Source: Alistipes sp. (GTDB lineage Bacteria; Bacteroidota; Bacteroidia; Bacteroidales; Rikenellaceae). From it: a stretch of 35,334 nt of DNA. Below are positions 7,367-16,238 of this stretch, one piece after another (the stretch's first letter is position 1; each line of letters opens with the position of its first letter). The stretch covers positions 1 to 35,334 of the forward strand of contig JAGBXX010000039.1 of assembly GCA_017629035.1 (NCBI GenBank), in the 5' to 3' direction. The notes below the pieces were generated by a model. The model was not told where the DNA came from. It searched no databases and was given only the letters and a program-made list of their open reading frames with translations. The position numbers and the translations under genes were made by a program.

Positions 7367-9670
7367 ATGAAAAAAGGTATTTTGAGTGTCGTGATGATGT
7401 TGATGGCTCTTGCCATCGGTTTTGTGTCGTGCGAGAAGGAGCCAGTTTTGGAGTCGGGCAATATTGTACTATATCTCTCTGAACTCGAGGCTCAGCCCGA
7501 GGGCGAGGCACTTCGCTTTAACTACTCAATTACCACACCAGTCGATGGCGTGGAACTTGAGGTAGAGTGTGAGGCTGAGTGGGTTGAGATAAACGCTGTT
7601 ACAGCCTCGTTTATCGATATTAAAGTATTAAAAAATGACTCTGGCGAGGATCGCTCTACGGAGCTCAAGCTGAGCTATGGTAAAGAGGCTAAGAGTCTTA
7701 AGCTCAAGCAGAAAGCGTGGCTTGCACCATTGTCGTTGGTAGTAGATAGTGTCGATGCTACATCGGTGACTTTCAGCGTGTCGGCCCTTGACGAGGAGAC
7801 TACATGGATAGGTCAGATTGTCGACAAGGTGTGGTACGACCAGATGAGCGAGGAGGATGTCTTCAGCGAGGATATGCGCTACTATTATGCTATGGCCGAG
7901 GAGGCTGGTGTGAGCCTGGAGGAGTATCTTCCAAATATCTTGAGCAAAGGCTCGCACTCGGGACTACGCATGAAGGGTCTTGATCCAGAGTGGGAGTATG
8001 TGGTCTATATCTACGGTATGACTGCTACGGGCGAAAAGACCACATCTATCTACGCTAAGTCTTTCAAAACCGAGGCTCCATACCAGGGTAATGATGTTAC
8101 TTTCGATTTCAATATCACAGTGAACCGTGCTATTGCACATATCGAGATTACACCTTCGCACGAGGGTGTGGCATACTACAACAACCTTATCACACGCCAG
8201 GATTTCGAGGAGCTTTATGGCGAGGATATCTCTGTTGCTGCCGACGCCGTAATTGCCGATATGATTGAGGATTATGCCGCTTGGGACTACACTCTTGCCG
8301 AGACATTCGAGTACAACACCGACTATCTCTCTACCTCATACGAATTTGAGGGTATGGCCAACACCGAGTATATCGCCTTTGCCTTCAAGTGGAACGAGGA
8401 GTGTGAGCGTCTGAGCGAGGTGTCGTACGAGGAGTTCAAGGTGGGATCTATCCCTGCTTCGGAGAATCAGCTCTCGATGGAGATCTCGAACATCACCCAG
8501 ACAACGTTCTATGTCAAGGTGAATGCTACCAACAACGACCCATACGCAATGTTTGCTATCCCATCACGAGAGATCGGTAAGCTGCGTGATGATAACGAGA
8601 TTTTTAGCTATATTCTTAACAACTACGGTACCTCGTTCCTCTACAACTATATCTTTGAGGGCAGCATCGAGGGTACCTTCAGTGGCCTTGAGGCAGATAC
8701 AGAATATGCGGTGCTTCTGTTTGGCTACGAGGCGGGCACGCTCACAACAAAGATTGTGCGCAAGGTGATAACTACAGCCAAGGCTGGAGATATCGAGGCG
8801 TGTCAGTACGATATTGTGATCTCGGAGGTAGATGATCGTGAGGCACGAGTATCTATCACCCCATCAGATTACAGCATCTGGTACTACTGGAACGTGTTCG
8901 AAAAGTCGATGAGCGAGCAGGAGATCAAGGACTATATCTTGGATACCTACAATAGAGCGTACTATGGTGATTATTGGGAGTTTAGCTACTATGAGTTGGC
9001 TCAGGGTAAGGTCTCAAGCCGTCTTTCGCAGCTCAAGCCAGATACCGAGTATCACATTGTCATCATCCCGATGAATCCCGAGGAGTTTGAGTATGTAGGC
9101 TCGATGCGTACAGGTGGTGAGTTCAGAACAGAGCAGGCCGTTATTGCCGATATCAAGATCACAGCTGGCTTCAATGCATACTACAATGGCGATGAGGTGT
9201 CGGCACTCGAGCCCGACTACCTGAGCAACTATCAGGGTTGTGTTATCCTGCCTATAACCGTGGAGATCGAGGGTGACTGTTCGGGCTACCTCTTCACTAT
9301 CTTTACGTACCAGGAGGGCTTGGAGGATCCTGAGCAGTATAGTGACGATATTCTTATTGACAACCTCTACCAGGTTGGTGCTTACTGGTCGCCTGCATAC
9401 TTCCGTGGCATGTGGGATGTAGAGATGATGATTGCTGCCGTGGCATTCGACCACGACGACAACCCAAGCCCTGTATATCGTGAGCGATTTATCTGTACTC
9501 GTGAGGGTGCTGGCGATGCTCAGGAGTTTGTGGACTACTACATGGGTCGCACAAGTGCTACACGTTCGGTTGTAATCGACCAGGAGCTTAAGCCACAGAG
9601 TGCTCCAGAGCGCCCTATGCCAGTGGTTGAGAGAGTGCACAGTCGAGGTATGCACTTTGCAAAGCAATAG
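7367..9670 (+). CDS. Large lipoprotein with a BACON-like domain and tandem Fn3-like units
   Basis: This 767-residue protein has a lipoprotein signal peptide with Cys22 (FVSCEKE); the acidic residues after the Cys favour export to the cell surface in Bacteroidota. Residues 30-115 look like a BACON domain: CEAEWVEI, the NDSGEDRS turn and the closing KSLKLKQKA. Then come about four Fn3-like units (about 120-235, 237-362, 366-475, 480-595), each ending in a pattern such as LKPDTEYHIVIIPM. Most carry a helical, acidic insertion rich in Tyr. A final beta domain ends at about 725, followed by a polar tail. BACON proteins often bind glycans or mucin, but no enzyme domain is present. The function is unknown. 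Confidence 0.78.
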   Translation: MKKGILSVVMMLMALAIGFVSCEKEPVLESGNIVLYLSELEAQPEGEALRFNYSITTPVDGVELEVECEAEWVEINAVTASFIDIKVLKNDSGEDRSTELKLSYGKEAKSLKLKQKAWLAPLSLVVDSVDATSVTFSVSALDEETTWIGQIVDKVWYDQMSEEDVFSEDMRYYYAMAEEAGVSLEEYLPNILSKGSHSGLRMKGLDPEWEYVVYIYGMTATGEKTTSIYAKSFKTEAPYQGNDVTFDFNITVNRAIAHIEITPSHEGVAYYNNLITRQDFEELYGEDISVAADAVIADMIEDYAAWDYTLAETFEYNTDYLSTSYEFEGMANTEYIAFAFKWNEECERLSEVSYEEFKVGSIPASENQLSMEISNITQTTFYVKVNATNNDPYAMFAIPSREIGKLRDDNEIFSYILNNYGTSFLYNYIFEGSIEGTFSGLEADTEYAVLLFGYEAGTLTTKIVRKVITTAKAGDIEACQYDIVISEVDDREARVSITPSDYSIWYYWNVFEKSMSEQEIKDYILDTYNRAYYGDYWEFSYYELAQGKVSSRLSQLKPDTEYHIVIIPMNPEEFEYVGSMRTGGEFRTEQAVIADIKITAGFNAYYNGDEVSALEPDYLSNYQGCVILPITVEIEGDCSGYLFTIFTYQEGLEDPEQYSDDILIDNLYQVGAYWSPAYFRGMWDVEMMIAAVAFDHDDNPSPVYRERFICTREGAGDAQEFVDYYMGRTSATRSVVIDQELKPQSAPERPMPVVERVHSRGMHFAKQ

Positions 9671-9714
9671 GCGTCAAAAAGACTCTATTTGCGCCATTTA
9701 GAACAATTTATCAG

Positions 9715-9750
9715 CAGGGCTGTGTGACCTTAGGGTTGCACAGCCTTGTT
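9715..9750 (+). terminator. Terminator after the BACON/Fn3 lipoprotein
   Basis: A long hairpin with a 10-bp outer stem (CAGGGCTGTG with CACAGCCTTG) continues into TGACC/GGTTG around a TTAG loop. It is followed by TTTCTG, so the T-run is short. Confidence 0.8.
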
Positions 9751-9784
9751 TCTGTGTTATAAATGGGGGTGTTCGTTGAATTTT

Positions 9785-9816
9785 TTTCGCTACGGAAAAA
9801 GTTTGTCTTATATTTG
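9785..9816 (+). promoter_or_regulatory. Promoter of the DUF4493/PCMD cluster
   Basis: TATATTTG (9809-9816) is a perfect -7 element. TTTC (9785-9788), 20 bases upstream, is a near-match -33. The start site would be near 9822 and the first ATG is at 9845. I see no other consensus promoter before 19487, so this may drive the whole cluster. Confidence 0.65.
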
Positions 9817-9844
9817 CGCGATAAATTTTTTTAATAAGGGGGAT

Positions 9845-11650
9845 ATGAATATTTTTAACAAAATTAGTGTTGCTTTGTGCTCGATAGCTCTTGCTGTGTC
9901 GTGCGACGCTCCTATGGAGATTTCAGAGCCTAACCAGGCGGAGAGCTTGGAGGTAGGCTTTGAGCTTTCGGACAACGCGACACGTACGTTGCTTGACCCA
10001 GATGGAGTGACCGCAAAGTGGACGTCGGGCGATAAGGTTGCTGTATGGGCTAAGGGTGCCGATGGTTTTGCCTTTGCAAACACCGCATTCACCATGCGCT
10101 ACTACTCGCAGGATCTCTACACCAATGCCTACTTCACGGCAAATATCTCAGAGATGCCTCAGGGTGAGTATGAGTATATGCTCTCGTACCCTGTGCCGAC
10201 ATCGGTTGATGGCACTTTGGCAACATATCGTGTTGCTTCGCAGCAGAGTGGTAAGTACGATGGTAAGTACGACATCATGCTTGCCGAGCCTACGGTAGCT
10301 TCGGCACTCAGCAAGACAAGCCGCGTGGAGCTCAACACGGTTATGCGCCACAAGATGCATGCGCTCAAGATTACAGTTCCTGAGCGTAGCTCTAATTTTA
10401 CCGATAAGATCTACCGTCTTGAGATCATCTTCTCGAACGATGTTGTGGGTGATATCACTCTCGATGTGGCTAATCCCGAGGCAGCACCTATCTACACAAA
10501 CACCTCGAATACTGTTGTTTTGAGCAGCGAGGAGGGCTTCGACGTAGGTAGTGATATCTGGGTATTTGTGCTTCCTGGCACTATCTCGGGCGAGGTGAGC
10601 TACAAGATTAAGGGTCTCGTGCAGCGCTCTGAGTTGGCTACATACCCATTTGAGAAGGAGTTGCAGCCAGGTCGCATTACACCTATCCGCATGGCTATGC
10701 CTCCATTCGAGAAGTATACTGCACTCCACTTCTCGATTGGCGAGAACTATCTGGGCGAGGATTTCGACTTCTTTACGCTCTACGATCACAATGGTGCAAA
10801 CAAGGGTACATTCTACCGCAATGCCGAGAATCGCTACACTGTGGAGTACGAGGGTGAGTTCAACGCCGAGGAGTTTTCGAACACAACATGGAAGTTTGTC
10901 TTTGACTCAGAGAATGCTATCGTCTCTAATGACCTTAATATAGGTAGTGTGAAGCCATACTTTGAGCAGAATATTGCGCCAGTCGATGTACCATACTTGC
11001 TCTTCGAGAACTTCGAGAATGTGACCGAGAAGGAGAGCAACGGTAACAACTCATACCAAGCTTCGGACCGTGATCAGCCAGGTGTTTCGCTCGATGGCTC
11101 TATGCCTCTAAATGGTTGGAACGCAGCACGTTTCTGGCTTAAGCCTGGCGCTATGCGTATCAACTCACGCTACCAGTCAGTGAAGATTATCATGTCGTTT
11201 GCCTCATACCACCATGGTCGTATGGATACGCCTACGCTCCAGAGCATGGGTCTTAAGGAGGGTAAGAGCGTGAATGTCAAGGTAGATTTCGATGCAGCGA
11301 TGTATAAGCACACGAGCAGCTCGCTTAGCTTGAACTCAGGTACTATCAATATCGCTACGCACGAGAATCACAACAACCCTATCGATGGTATCCCAACAGG
11401 TTCAACCGGTATTACATCATCGTACGACACTACACTCGCCGATTTTGGTACAACGTACTTCAATGTAGCATTGCCTGACGATGCTGGTGAGGATGCCTTT
11501 GGCCAGAGTTTCCCAACCTACACTGCGGAGTTCCCTGTCTCAAGCGCATCGCGTATATGTTTCTATCCTACGCTCTCTACTGCGTCGGGTACGGGTAATA
11601 CTGAGGTAAATATCTATATCGACAACCTTCGTGTATCTATTTCGAAATAG
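9845..11650 (+). CDS. Fimbrillin-like lipoprotein, first gene of the surface cluster
   Basis: This 601-residue lipoprotein starts at 9845, not at the upstream ATG at 9746, because only this start gives the signal peptide MNIFNKISVALCSIALAVSC with Cys20 and lies after the promoter. The mature N-terminus carries the fimbrillin-like signature: NATRTLLDPDGV, then WTSGDKVAVWAKG (about 43-70). This is typical of FimA/Mfa-type and related Bacteroidota adhesin domains. The second half (about 400-601, starting LLFENFENVTEKES and ending VNIYIDNLRVSISK) looks like a beta-sandwich with a jelly-roll-type end, possibly carbohydrate binding. It leads a seven-gene cluster. The product is probably an adhesin or pilus-like surface protein; polymerisation is not shown. 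Confidence 0.72.
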   Translation: MNIFNKISVALCSIALAVSCDAPMEISEPNQAESLEVGFELSDNATRTLLDPDGVTAKWTSGDKVAVWAKGADGFAFANTAFTMRYYSQDLYTNAYFTANISEMPQGEYEYMLSYPVPTSVDGTLATYRVASQQSGKYDGKYDIMLAEPTVASALSKTSRVELNTVMRHKMHALKITVPERSSNFTDKIYRLEIIFSNDVVGDITLDVANPEAAPIYTNTSNTVVLSSEEGFDVGSDIWVFVLPGTISGEVSYKIKGLVQRSELATYPFEKELQPGRITPIRMAMPPFEKYTALHFSIGENYLGEDFDFFTLYDHNGANKGTFYRNAENRYTVEYEGEFNAEEFSNTTWKFVFDSENAIVSNDLNIGSVKPYFEQNIAPVDVPYLLFENFENVTEKESNGNNSYQASDRDQPGVSLDGSMPLNGWNAARFWLKPGAMRINSRYQSVKIIMSFASYHHGRMDTPTLQSMGLKEGKSVNVKVDFDAAMYKHTSSSLSLNSGTINIATHENHNNPIDGIPTGSTGITSSYDTTLADFGTTYFNVALPDDAGEDAFGQSFPTYTAEFPVSSASRICFYPTLSTASGTGNTEVNIYIDNLRVSISK

Positions 11651-11688
11651 AAATTTAATAGAGTATAAATCACATTAATCAATTATTT

Positions 11689-12453
11689 ATGAAAAAGTTT
11701 TTTACAATCGCATCGCTCGTGGCGTTGACTCTCTCGGCTTGTGCCAAGAAGGAGGCTCACACTGAGCAGGAGGGTAAAGGACAGGTGGCTTTCAGCTGCG
11801 CAGTGTCGACCGATGTCGATGCTACACGTGCATACGTTAGTTGCACAACCCCCCAAATCGGAGATTTTACCCTTGCTATCAAGGGTGGCGAGTATGAGGC
11901 TAACTACGCTTCGCTTGCAGAGTTTAACGATGGTGACAACTACTTGCGTTATGGCGAGTACGAGGCTACTGTAGTAGCTGGTAATTTGGCCGAGGAGGGC
12001 TACGACAAGGCTACTTTCGTTGGTCACAAGAGCTTCACTGTTAACGCTCGTCAGCACACCGATGTTGAGGTGACTGCAACTATTGCAAACGCTCTTGTTA
12101 GGGTTGAGACAACAGAGGATTTTGAGCGTTACTTCGAGGGTGGTCGCACTCTTACGCTCACAACCGAGGCAGGCAATAGCTTCGATGTTAGCCAGCAGAG
12201 TGAGTTGCTCTTCATTGCTCCATCATCGTTTACCGTGACTGGTACTGCCGTAAAGCAGTCAGCACAGTCTGGCAAGGAGGGTGTAACTGTGTCATTGCCA
12301 GAGTGCAAGTATGAGGATGTAAAGGCTCAGACACTCTACACCGTAAAGCTCGATGTTGAGAATGCTGGTGGTGCACACCTCGAGATTAGCATCAATGAGA
12401 CTCTTGTTGAGTCATACGATATTGAGCAGGAGCTAAACGATAACGCACAATAA
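11689..12453 (+). CDS. Short DUF4493-type lipoprotein
   Basis: This 254-residue lipoprotein has signal peptide MKKFFTIASLVALTLSAC (Cys18) followed by acidic and basic residues. The mature part has the pattern of DUF4493 proteins. GQVAFSCAVSTDVDATRAY is followed by a segment like FTLAIKGGEYE. Next is LRYGEYEATVVAG, with a growing-strand pattern through FVGHKSFTVNARQHTDV. After that comes a second beta half starting VEVTATIANALVRVE. Length is about one such module, without a C-terminal extra domain. It lies 38 bp after the fimbrillin-like gene and 13 bp before another DUF4493 gene. No catalytic residues are apparent. The function is unknown; surface exposure is inferred from the lipoprotein signal. 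Confidence 0.7.
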   Translation: MKKFFTIASLVALTLSACAKKEAHTEQEGKGQVAFSCAVSTDVDATRAYVSCTTPQIGDFTLAIKGGEYEANYASLAEFNDGDNYLRYGEYEATVVAGNLAEEGYDKATFVGHKSFTVNARQHTDVEVTATIANALVRVETTEDFERYFEGGRTLTLTTEAGNSFDVSQQSELLFIAPSSFTVTGTAVKQSAQSGKEGVTVSLPECKYEDVKAQTLYTVKLDVENAGGAHLEISINETLVESYDIEQELNDNAQ

Positions 12454-12466
12454 TTCAAGTAAAGAT

Positions 12467-14119
12467 ATGAAAAGAGTTGTAAAATTTATGAGCATCGCCC
12501 TTAGTGCACTCCTTGTGCTTGGCGCATGTAATAAGGATAAGGTTAATTATGTTGACCCAACAGACCAGGCAACAGATAACATCGGTTATCTCATGCTCGG
12601 CAATATGGAGGCTTCGATCTTGGAGGATACCGAGAATGTGGAGTCTGCAGCTACACGTGCTGAGGGTGTAGATATCAATGATTTCGACGTAGTTATCACA
12701 AGTGTTGCGGGCGAGACTATGGCCTCGTTTAAGTATGGCGAGCGTCCTACAGAGCCTATCGCTTTGGAGGGTGGTGTATATGCCATCAGCATGGTTTCTC
12801 GTCAGATGGAGGGTGCCGAGTGGGAGCAGCCTGTATACGCTGGCAAGAAGGAGGTTATCGTGACTCGTAAGCAGACAACAAACGTGACAGATCTCGTTTG
12901 TAAGCTTGCTAATATCAAGGTTACTGTTGACTACTCAGTAGACCTCAAGGAGCAGCTTGACTCGGAGTACACATCGATGACTGTGGCTGTTAATGACAGC
13001 GAGTTGGTATTCGTTTATGGCGAGGAGCGTGCTGCATACTTCGCTCCAGAGTCTGAGGAGAGCACACTCAAGCTTACATTCAAGTGCCGCTACAAGGGCG
13101 AGACTAAGGATATCGTGATGACAAACGAGATCAAGGGTGTTAAGCCTGCACAGTGGCGTAAGATTAACGTTGTTGTTCAGCATGTTGCCGATGGTACTGG
13201 TTCAATTGGTATCGTGTGCGACACATGGACTTATGACGAGGAGGTTACATTCGACACCTCAGTAGCAATCATGGAGGAGGTTATTCCAGATGATACCGAC
13301 GCTCCAGAGATCGTTTGGGAGGGTCACGACCTTGCCGAGGCCTTCGAGCTTACTGACGAGATGTTCGATGCTGAGGGTAACTTCACTAAGAGCATCAACC
13401 TCGATATCACTGCTAAGTCACCTATCAAGTCGCTTGTTGTGAAGGTTGCTTCGGACAATGCAGACTTTGTTAAGGCATACTCAGAGATTATGTCTACAGA
13501 GGAGGATTTGTGCGCACCTACCACTTCAAATACAATCCTCAAGATGATGGGTTACCCAACAGATGCTAAGGATAACACTGCAGTGCGTATCAAGCTTGCT
13601 TCACAGACCGACCTTCTCAAGTCATACGAGGGTACTCACACTTATGAGATTACTGTTACTGATACTGTTGGTGCTAAGACTACTGCTACACTTACTGTTA
13701 AGTATGGCCAGAACGTATCTCCAAAGATTGAGTGGGTTGGCTACGATATCGACCAGCGTCAGACAATCAAGACAGGCGATACATGTATGATTCGTGTAAC
13801 AGCTCCACTTGCTATCCAGGACTTCGAGATTGAGATCGTATCTAATGCACTTACTCCAGAGGAGTTGCAGGGTGTAGGTCTTGCAGCTGAGTTCAGCCTT
13901 GTAAACTCTACAGAGATGTTTACTTCACTCTCAGGCCTTGGCTTCCCTGTAGGTGATCAGGTTTACAACCAGACTTTGATCTCTGAGGATCAGCTTAATA
14001 TCTCTAATTTCTTGGGCGTTCTCGGTATGCTCGGTGCTGGTGACCACGACTTCGTGATGACTGTTACCGATATGGAGGGTAACGCAACTACCAAGACTGT
14101 AATGATGCGTTTTGAGTAG
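12467..14119 (+). CDS. DUF4493-type lipoprotein with two Ig-like repeats
   Basis: This 550-residue lipoprotein (Cys21 in VLGACNKDK) has a DUF4493-like module at about 37-265: YLMLGNMEAS, INDFDVVITSVAGE, LEGGVYAISMVSR, PVYAGKKEVIVTRKQTTNV and CKLANIKVTVDY. Two homologous beta-sandwich repeats follow, 280-412 (starting PEIVWEGHDL) and 419-550 (starting PKIEWVGYDI). Both end in a TYEITVTD / DFVMTVTD strand and a closing basic strand. The repeats resemble bacterial Ig-like stalk domains. The gene is tightly packed, 13 bp after and 16-31 bp before its neighbours, so it is translated from the same operon. A structural or binding role at the surface is inferred. Confidence 0.72.
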   Translation: MKRVVKFMSIALSALLVLGACNKDKVNYVDPTDQATDNIGYLMLGNMEASILEDTENVESAATRAEGVDINDFDVVITSVAGETMASFKYGERPTEPIALEGGVYAISMVSRQMEGAEWEQPVYAGKKEVIVTRKQTTNVTDLVCKLANIKVTVDYSVDLKEQLDSEYTSMTVAVNDSELVFVYGEERAAYFAPESEESTLKLTFKCRYKGETKDIVMTNEIKGVKPAQWRKINVVVQHVADGTGSIGIVCDTWTYDEEVTFDTSVAIMEEVIPDDTDAPEIVWEGHDLAEAFELTDEMFDAEGNFTKSINLDITAKSPIKSLVVKVASDNADFVKAYSEIMSTEEDLCAPTTSNTILKMMGYPTDAKDNTAVRIKLASQTDLLKSYEGTHTYEITVTDTVGAKTTATLTVKYGQNVSPKIEWVGYDIDQRQTIKTGDTCMIRVTAPLAIQDFEIEIVSNALTPEELQGVGLAAEFSLVNSTEMFTSLSGLGFPVGDQVYNQTLISEDQLNISNFLGVLGMLGAGDHDFVMTVTDMEGNATTKTVMMRFE

Positions 14120-14150
14120 CATAATTAACCCCTAAATGATTATGTCTATT

Positions 14151-16184
14151 ATGAAAAAGTTATTTATGATGTTGAGTGCGATGCTCGTGTTGGCATCATG
14201 CTCAAAGGATATTGATCTTGGTGTTGAGATGGCTCAAGGTGAGGGCGCTATGCGCTTTGGCGTTAGCCTCAGATCTGAGATCGCTCCCGACCAGAGTGTC
14301 GTAGTTAAAATATATAAGGTAGAGGGTGACGAGGAGAACCTCGTGCGCCGCTACGACTCATTGCAGGATGTTCCTGAGTATCTCGCATTGCTCTCAGGCG
14401 ACTATGTTGCAAAGGTGCAGATTGGTAAGAAGAACGTGGTATCGTTCGACGAGAAGCTCTACATGGGAGAGCAGGAGTTCGCCGTACGTGATGCCGAGGT
14501 TACCACTGTAAATGTAGAGTGTAATCTTATCTCAACTATCGTGCGTGTAAACTATGACGCATCGGTTGCTGAGAAGCTCAACGAGGGTTTCTTTACCTCT
14601 GTATCTGTAGCCCAGGAGTACGATCCAGCAGCTATCAAGCGTGGCGATATCCAGGCGTTGAACTACACTGAGACTAAGGATGGCTATGTTATCATGCCTG
14701 AGGGTCAGACATCTCTCTTCTGGCACTTCGAGGGTACTCACCCTGTTGAGGGCGATATCATGAAGGAGGCTATAATTGAGAACATCAAGCCTTCGACAAA
14801 GTATACTATCAACTTGAAGTACTCTAAGGATGCTCCAGGTAGCCTTACATTTGAGGCTACTGTCGATGAGTCAGTTATCGAGTTCGACGATATCATCGTC
14901 TTCAGCCCAGATCCAACCATCGTGCCTGAGGGCTTTGATATGACCGAGGAGCAGCTCTCAACTACTGAGTCACGCACGTACAACATCTCGGCATTGGCTT
15001 CAATTAGCCTTATGCAGATGTCAATCGATGGCGTGGATTACAACCTCTTGGAGTCTACACCTGAGGGTATCACCCTTACTAAGGTTGATGATATGACCTA
15101 TACACTCGTTATTGGCTCATCATTCTTCGATGCAGTAACTGGTGGTAACCAGGTTGTTAGCTTCCATATCGAGGACGTCGATGGTGGTAAGTTGACCTCT
15201 GATGTTGCCTACAAGGTGCAGGGTGTTATGCCATTGACTGCTGCAGACTACGATCTTTGGTTTGGTACTGCTAAGTTCAAGGCTATGGTACTCGGCGAGC
15301 CATCATCTGTCAAGGTTGCTTATAGCGCAAATGGCGGTGAGTGGCAGGAAGTAGAGGCTACACTCGGTGCTGATGGTAACTATGTCGCTGAGTTTAATGG
15401 CTTCTCTGCTTCAACAACTTACACATACAAACTTATTGTTGATAGCGATGATTCTGGTAAGAGCCAGTCTATTGCTACTGCCGATGGTGCTCAGTTGCCT
15501 AATGGTGACATGGAGCGTTGGCACAAGGCTTCATGGGTACTCCCTTATGGTCAGGGCGATGCTCCATTCTGGCTCACTGGTAACGAGGGTGGTAACATGG
15601 TAGGTGCTACACTTACTCAGTCATCTACCGACGTTCGCCCAGGCTCTACTGGTTCATCATCTGCTTACCTCAAGTCGCAGTTTGCCTCAATGATGGGTAT
15701 CGGTAAGTTTGCTGCGGGTAACCTCTTTACTGGTACATTTATGCTTAACGGTATGGATGGTATTGTGACCTTCGGTCGTGACTTCACATTCACTGCTAAG
15801 CCTAAGAGCCTCTCGTTCTGGTGGAAGAACAACGAGGGCGCTATCGACCAGGGTTCTCACGCTTCAGGTACCGATATCTACACTATCATGGTGATTATTA
15901 CAGATGGTACAACCTACTCTGTAAATACTAAGGATACCAGCACATTCCTCAAGATTGATGAGTTGTACAAGACTCCAGGTGTTATTGGCTACGGCTCTAT
16001 CTCAGGTAGCGACTCGCACTCTGAGTGGACTGAGCAGACAATCGACATCACCTACCGTGAGGATATGATGAACCAGAAGCCTAAGAAGATCATCGTGTCG
16101 TTCACACCTTCAGGCTATGGTGACTACTTCTGCGGTTCTACATCATCGTGGATGTATGTCGATGATATCGTATTGAACTATTAA
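14151..16184 (+). CDS. DUF4493 + Ig-like + PCMD lipoprotein
   Basis: This lipoprotein has 677 residues from the ATG at 14151, which gives signal peptide MKKLFMMLSAMLVLASC (Cys17); in-frame ATGs at 14136 and 14142 would add five or three residues. In order it holds a DUF4493-like module (about 30-250), an Ig-like unit related to those of the previous gene (about 256-358), an Fn3-like unit (about 370-445) and a C-terminal PCMD domain (449-677). The PCMD domain shows LPNGDMERW, PFWLTGNEGG, TDVRPGSTGS, MGIGKFAAGNLFTG and a closing YVDDIVL strand. PCMD (putative carbohydrate metabolism domain) has a galactose-binding-like beta-sandwich look, and its biochemical role is not established. A hairpin terminator follows. 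Confidence 0.8.
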   Translation: MKKLFMMLSAMLVLASCSKDIDLGVEMAQGEGAMRFGVSLRSEIAPDQSVVVKIYKVEGDEENLVRRYDSLQDVPEYLALLSGDYVAKVQIGKKNVVSFDEKLYMGEQEFAVRDAEVTTVNVECNLISTIVRVNYDASVAEKLNEGFFTSVSVAQEYDPAAIKRGDIQALNYTETKDGYVIMPEGQTSLFWHFEGTHPVEGDIMKEAIIENIKPSTKYTINLKYSKDAPGSLTFEATVDESVIEFDDIIVFSPDPTIVPEGFDMTEEQLSTTESRTYNISALASISLMQMSIDGVDYNLLESTPEGITLTKVDDMTYTLVIGSSFFDAVTGGNQVVSFHIEDVDGGKLTSDVAYKVQGVMPLTAADYDLWFGTAKFKAMVLGEPSSVKVAYSANGGEWQEVEATLGADGNYVAEFNGFSASTTYTYKLIVDSDDSGKSQSIATADGAQLPNGDMERWHKASWVLPYGQGDAPFWLTGNEGGNMVGATLTQSSTDVRPGSTGSSSAYLKSQFASMMGIGKFAAGNLFTGTFMLNGMDGIVTFGRDFTFTAKPKSLSFWWKNNEGAIDQGSHASGTDIYTIMVIITDGTTYSVNTKDTSTFLKIDELYKTPGVIGYGSISGSDSHSEWTEQTIDITYREDMMNQKPKKIIVSFTPSGYGDYFCGSTSSWMYVDDIVLNY

Positions 16185-16192
16185 AAACCTTA

Positions 16193-16237
16193 GAGATAGT
16201 GGTGCTGATTAGTGCCACTATCTCAATACCATTTTTT
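16193..16237 (+). terminator. Terminator or attenuator inside the cluster
   Basis: GAGATAGTGG starts a 13-bp stem (16193-16205 with 16212-16224, two wobble pairs, loop TGATTA). After AATACCA there is a run of six T (16232-16237). The T-run ends one base before the ATG of the next gene at 16239, so transcription of the barrel genes seems to depend on readthrough. Confidence 0.72.
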
Positions 16238-16238
16238 G

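Noticed and set aside
9746-9844. An N-terminal extension of the fimbrillin-like protein from the ATG at 9746
   Set aside because: The extension overlaps the terminator of the previous gene and the promoter at 9785-9816, and it would bury the lipoprotein signal peptide.
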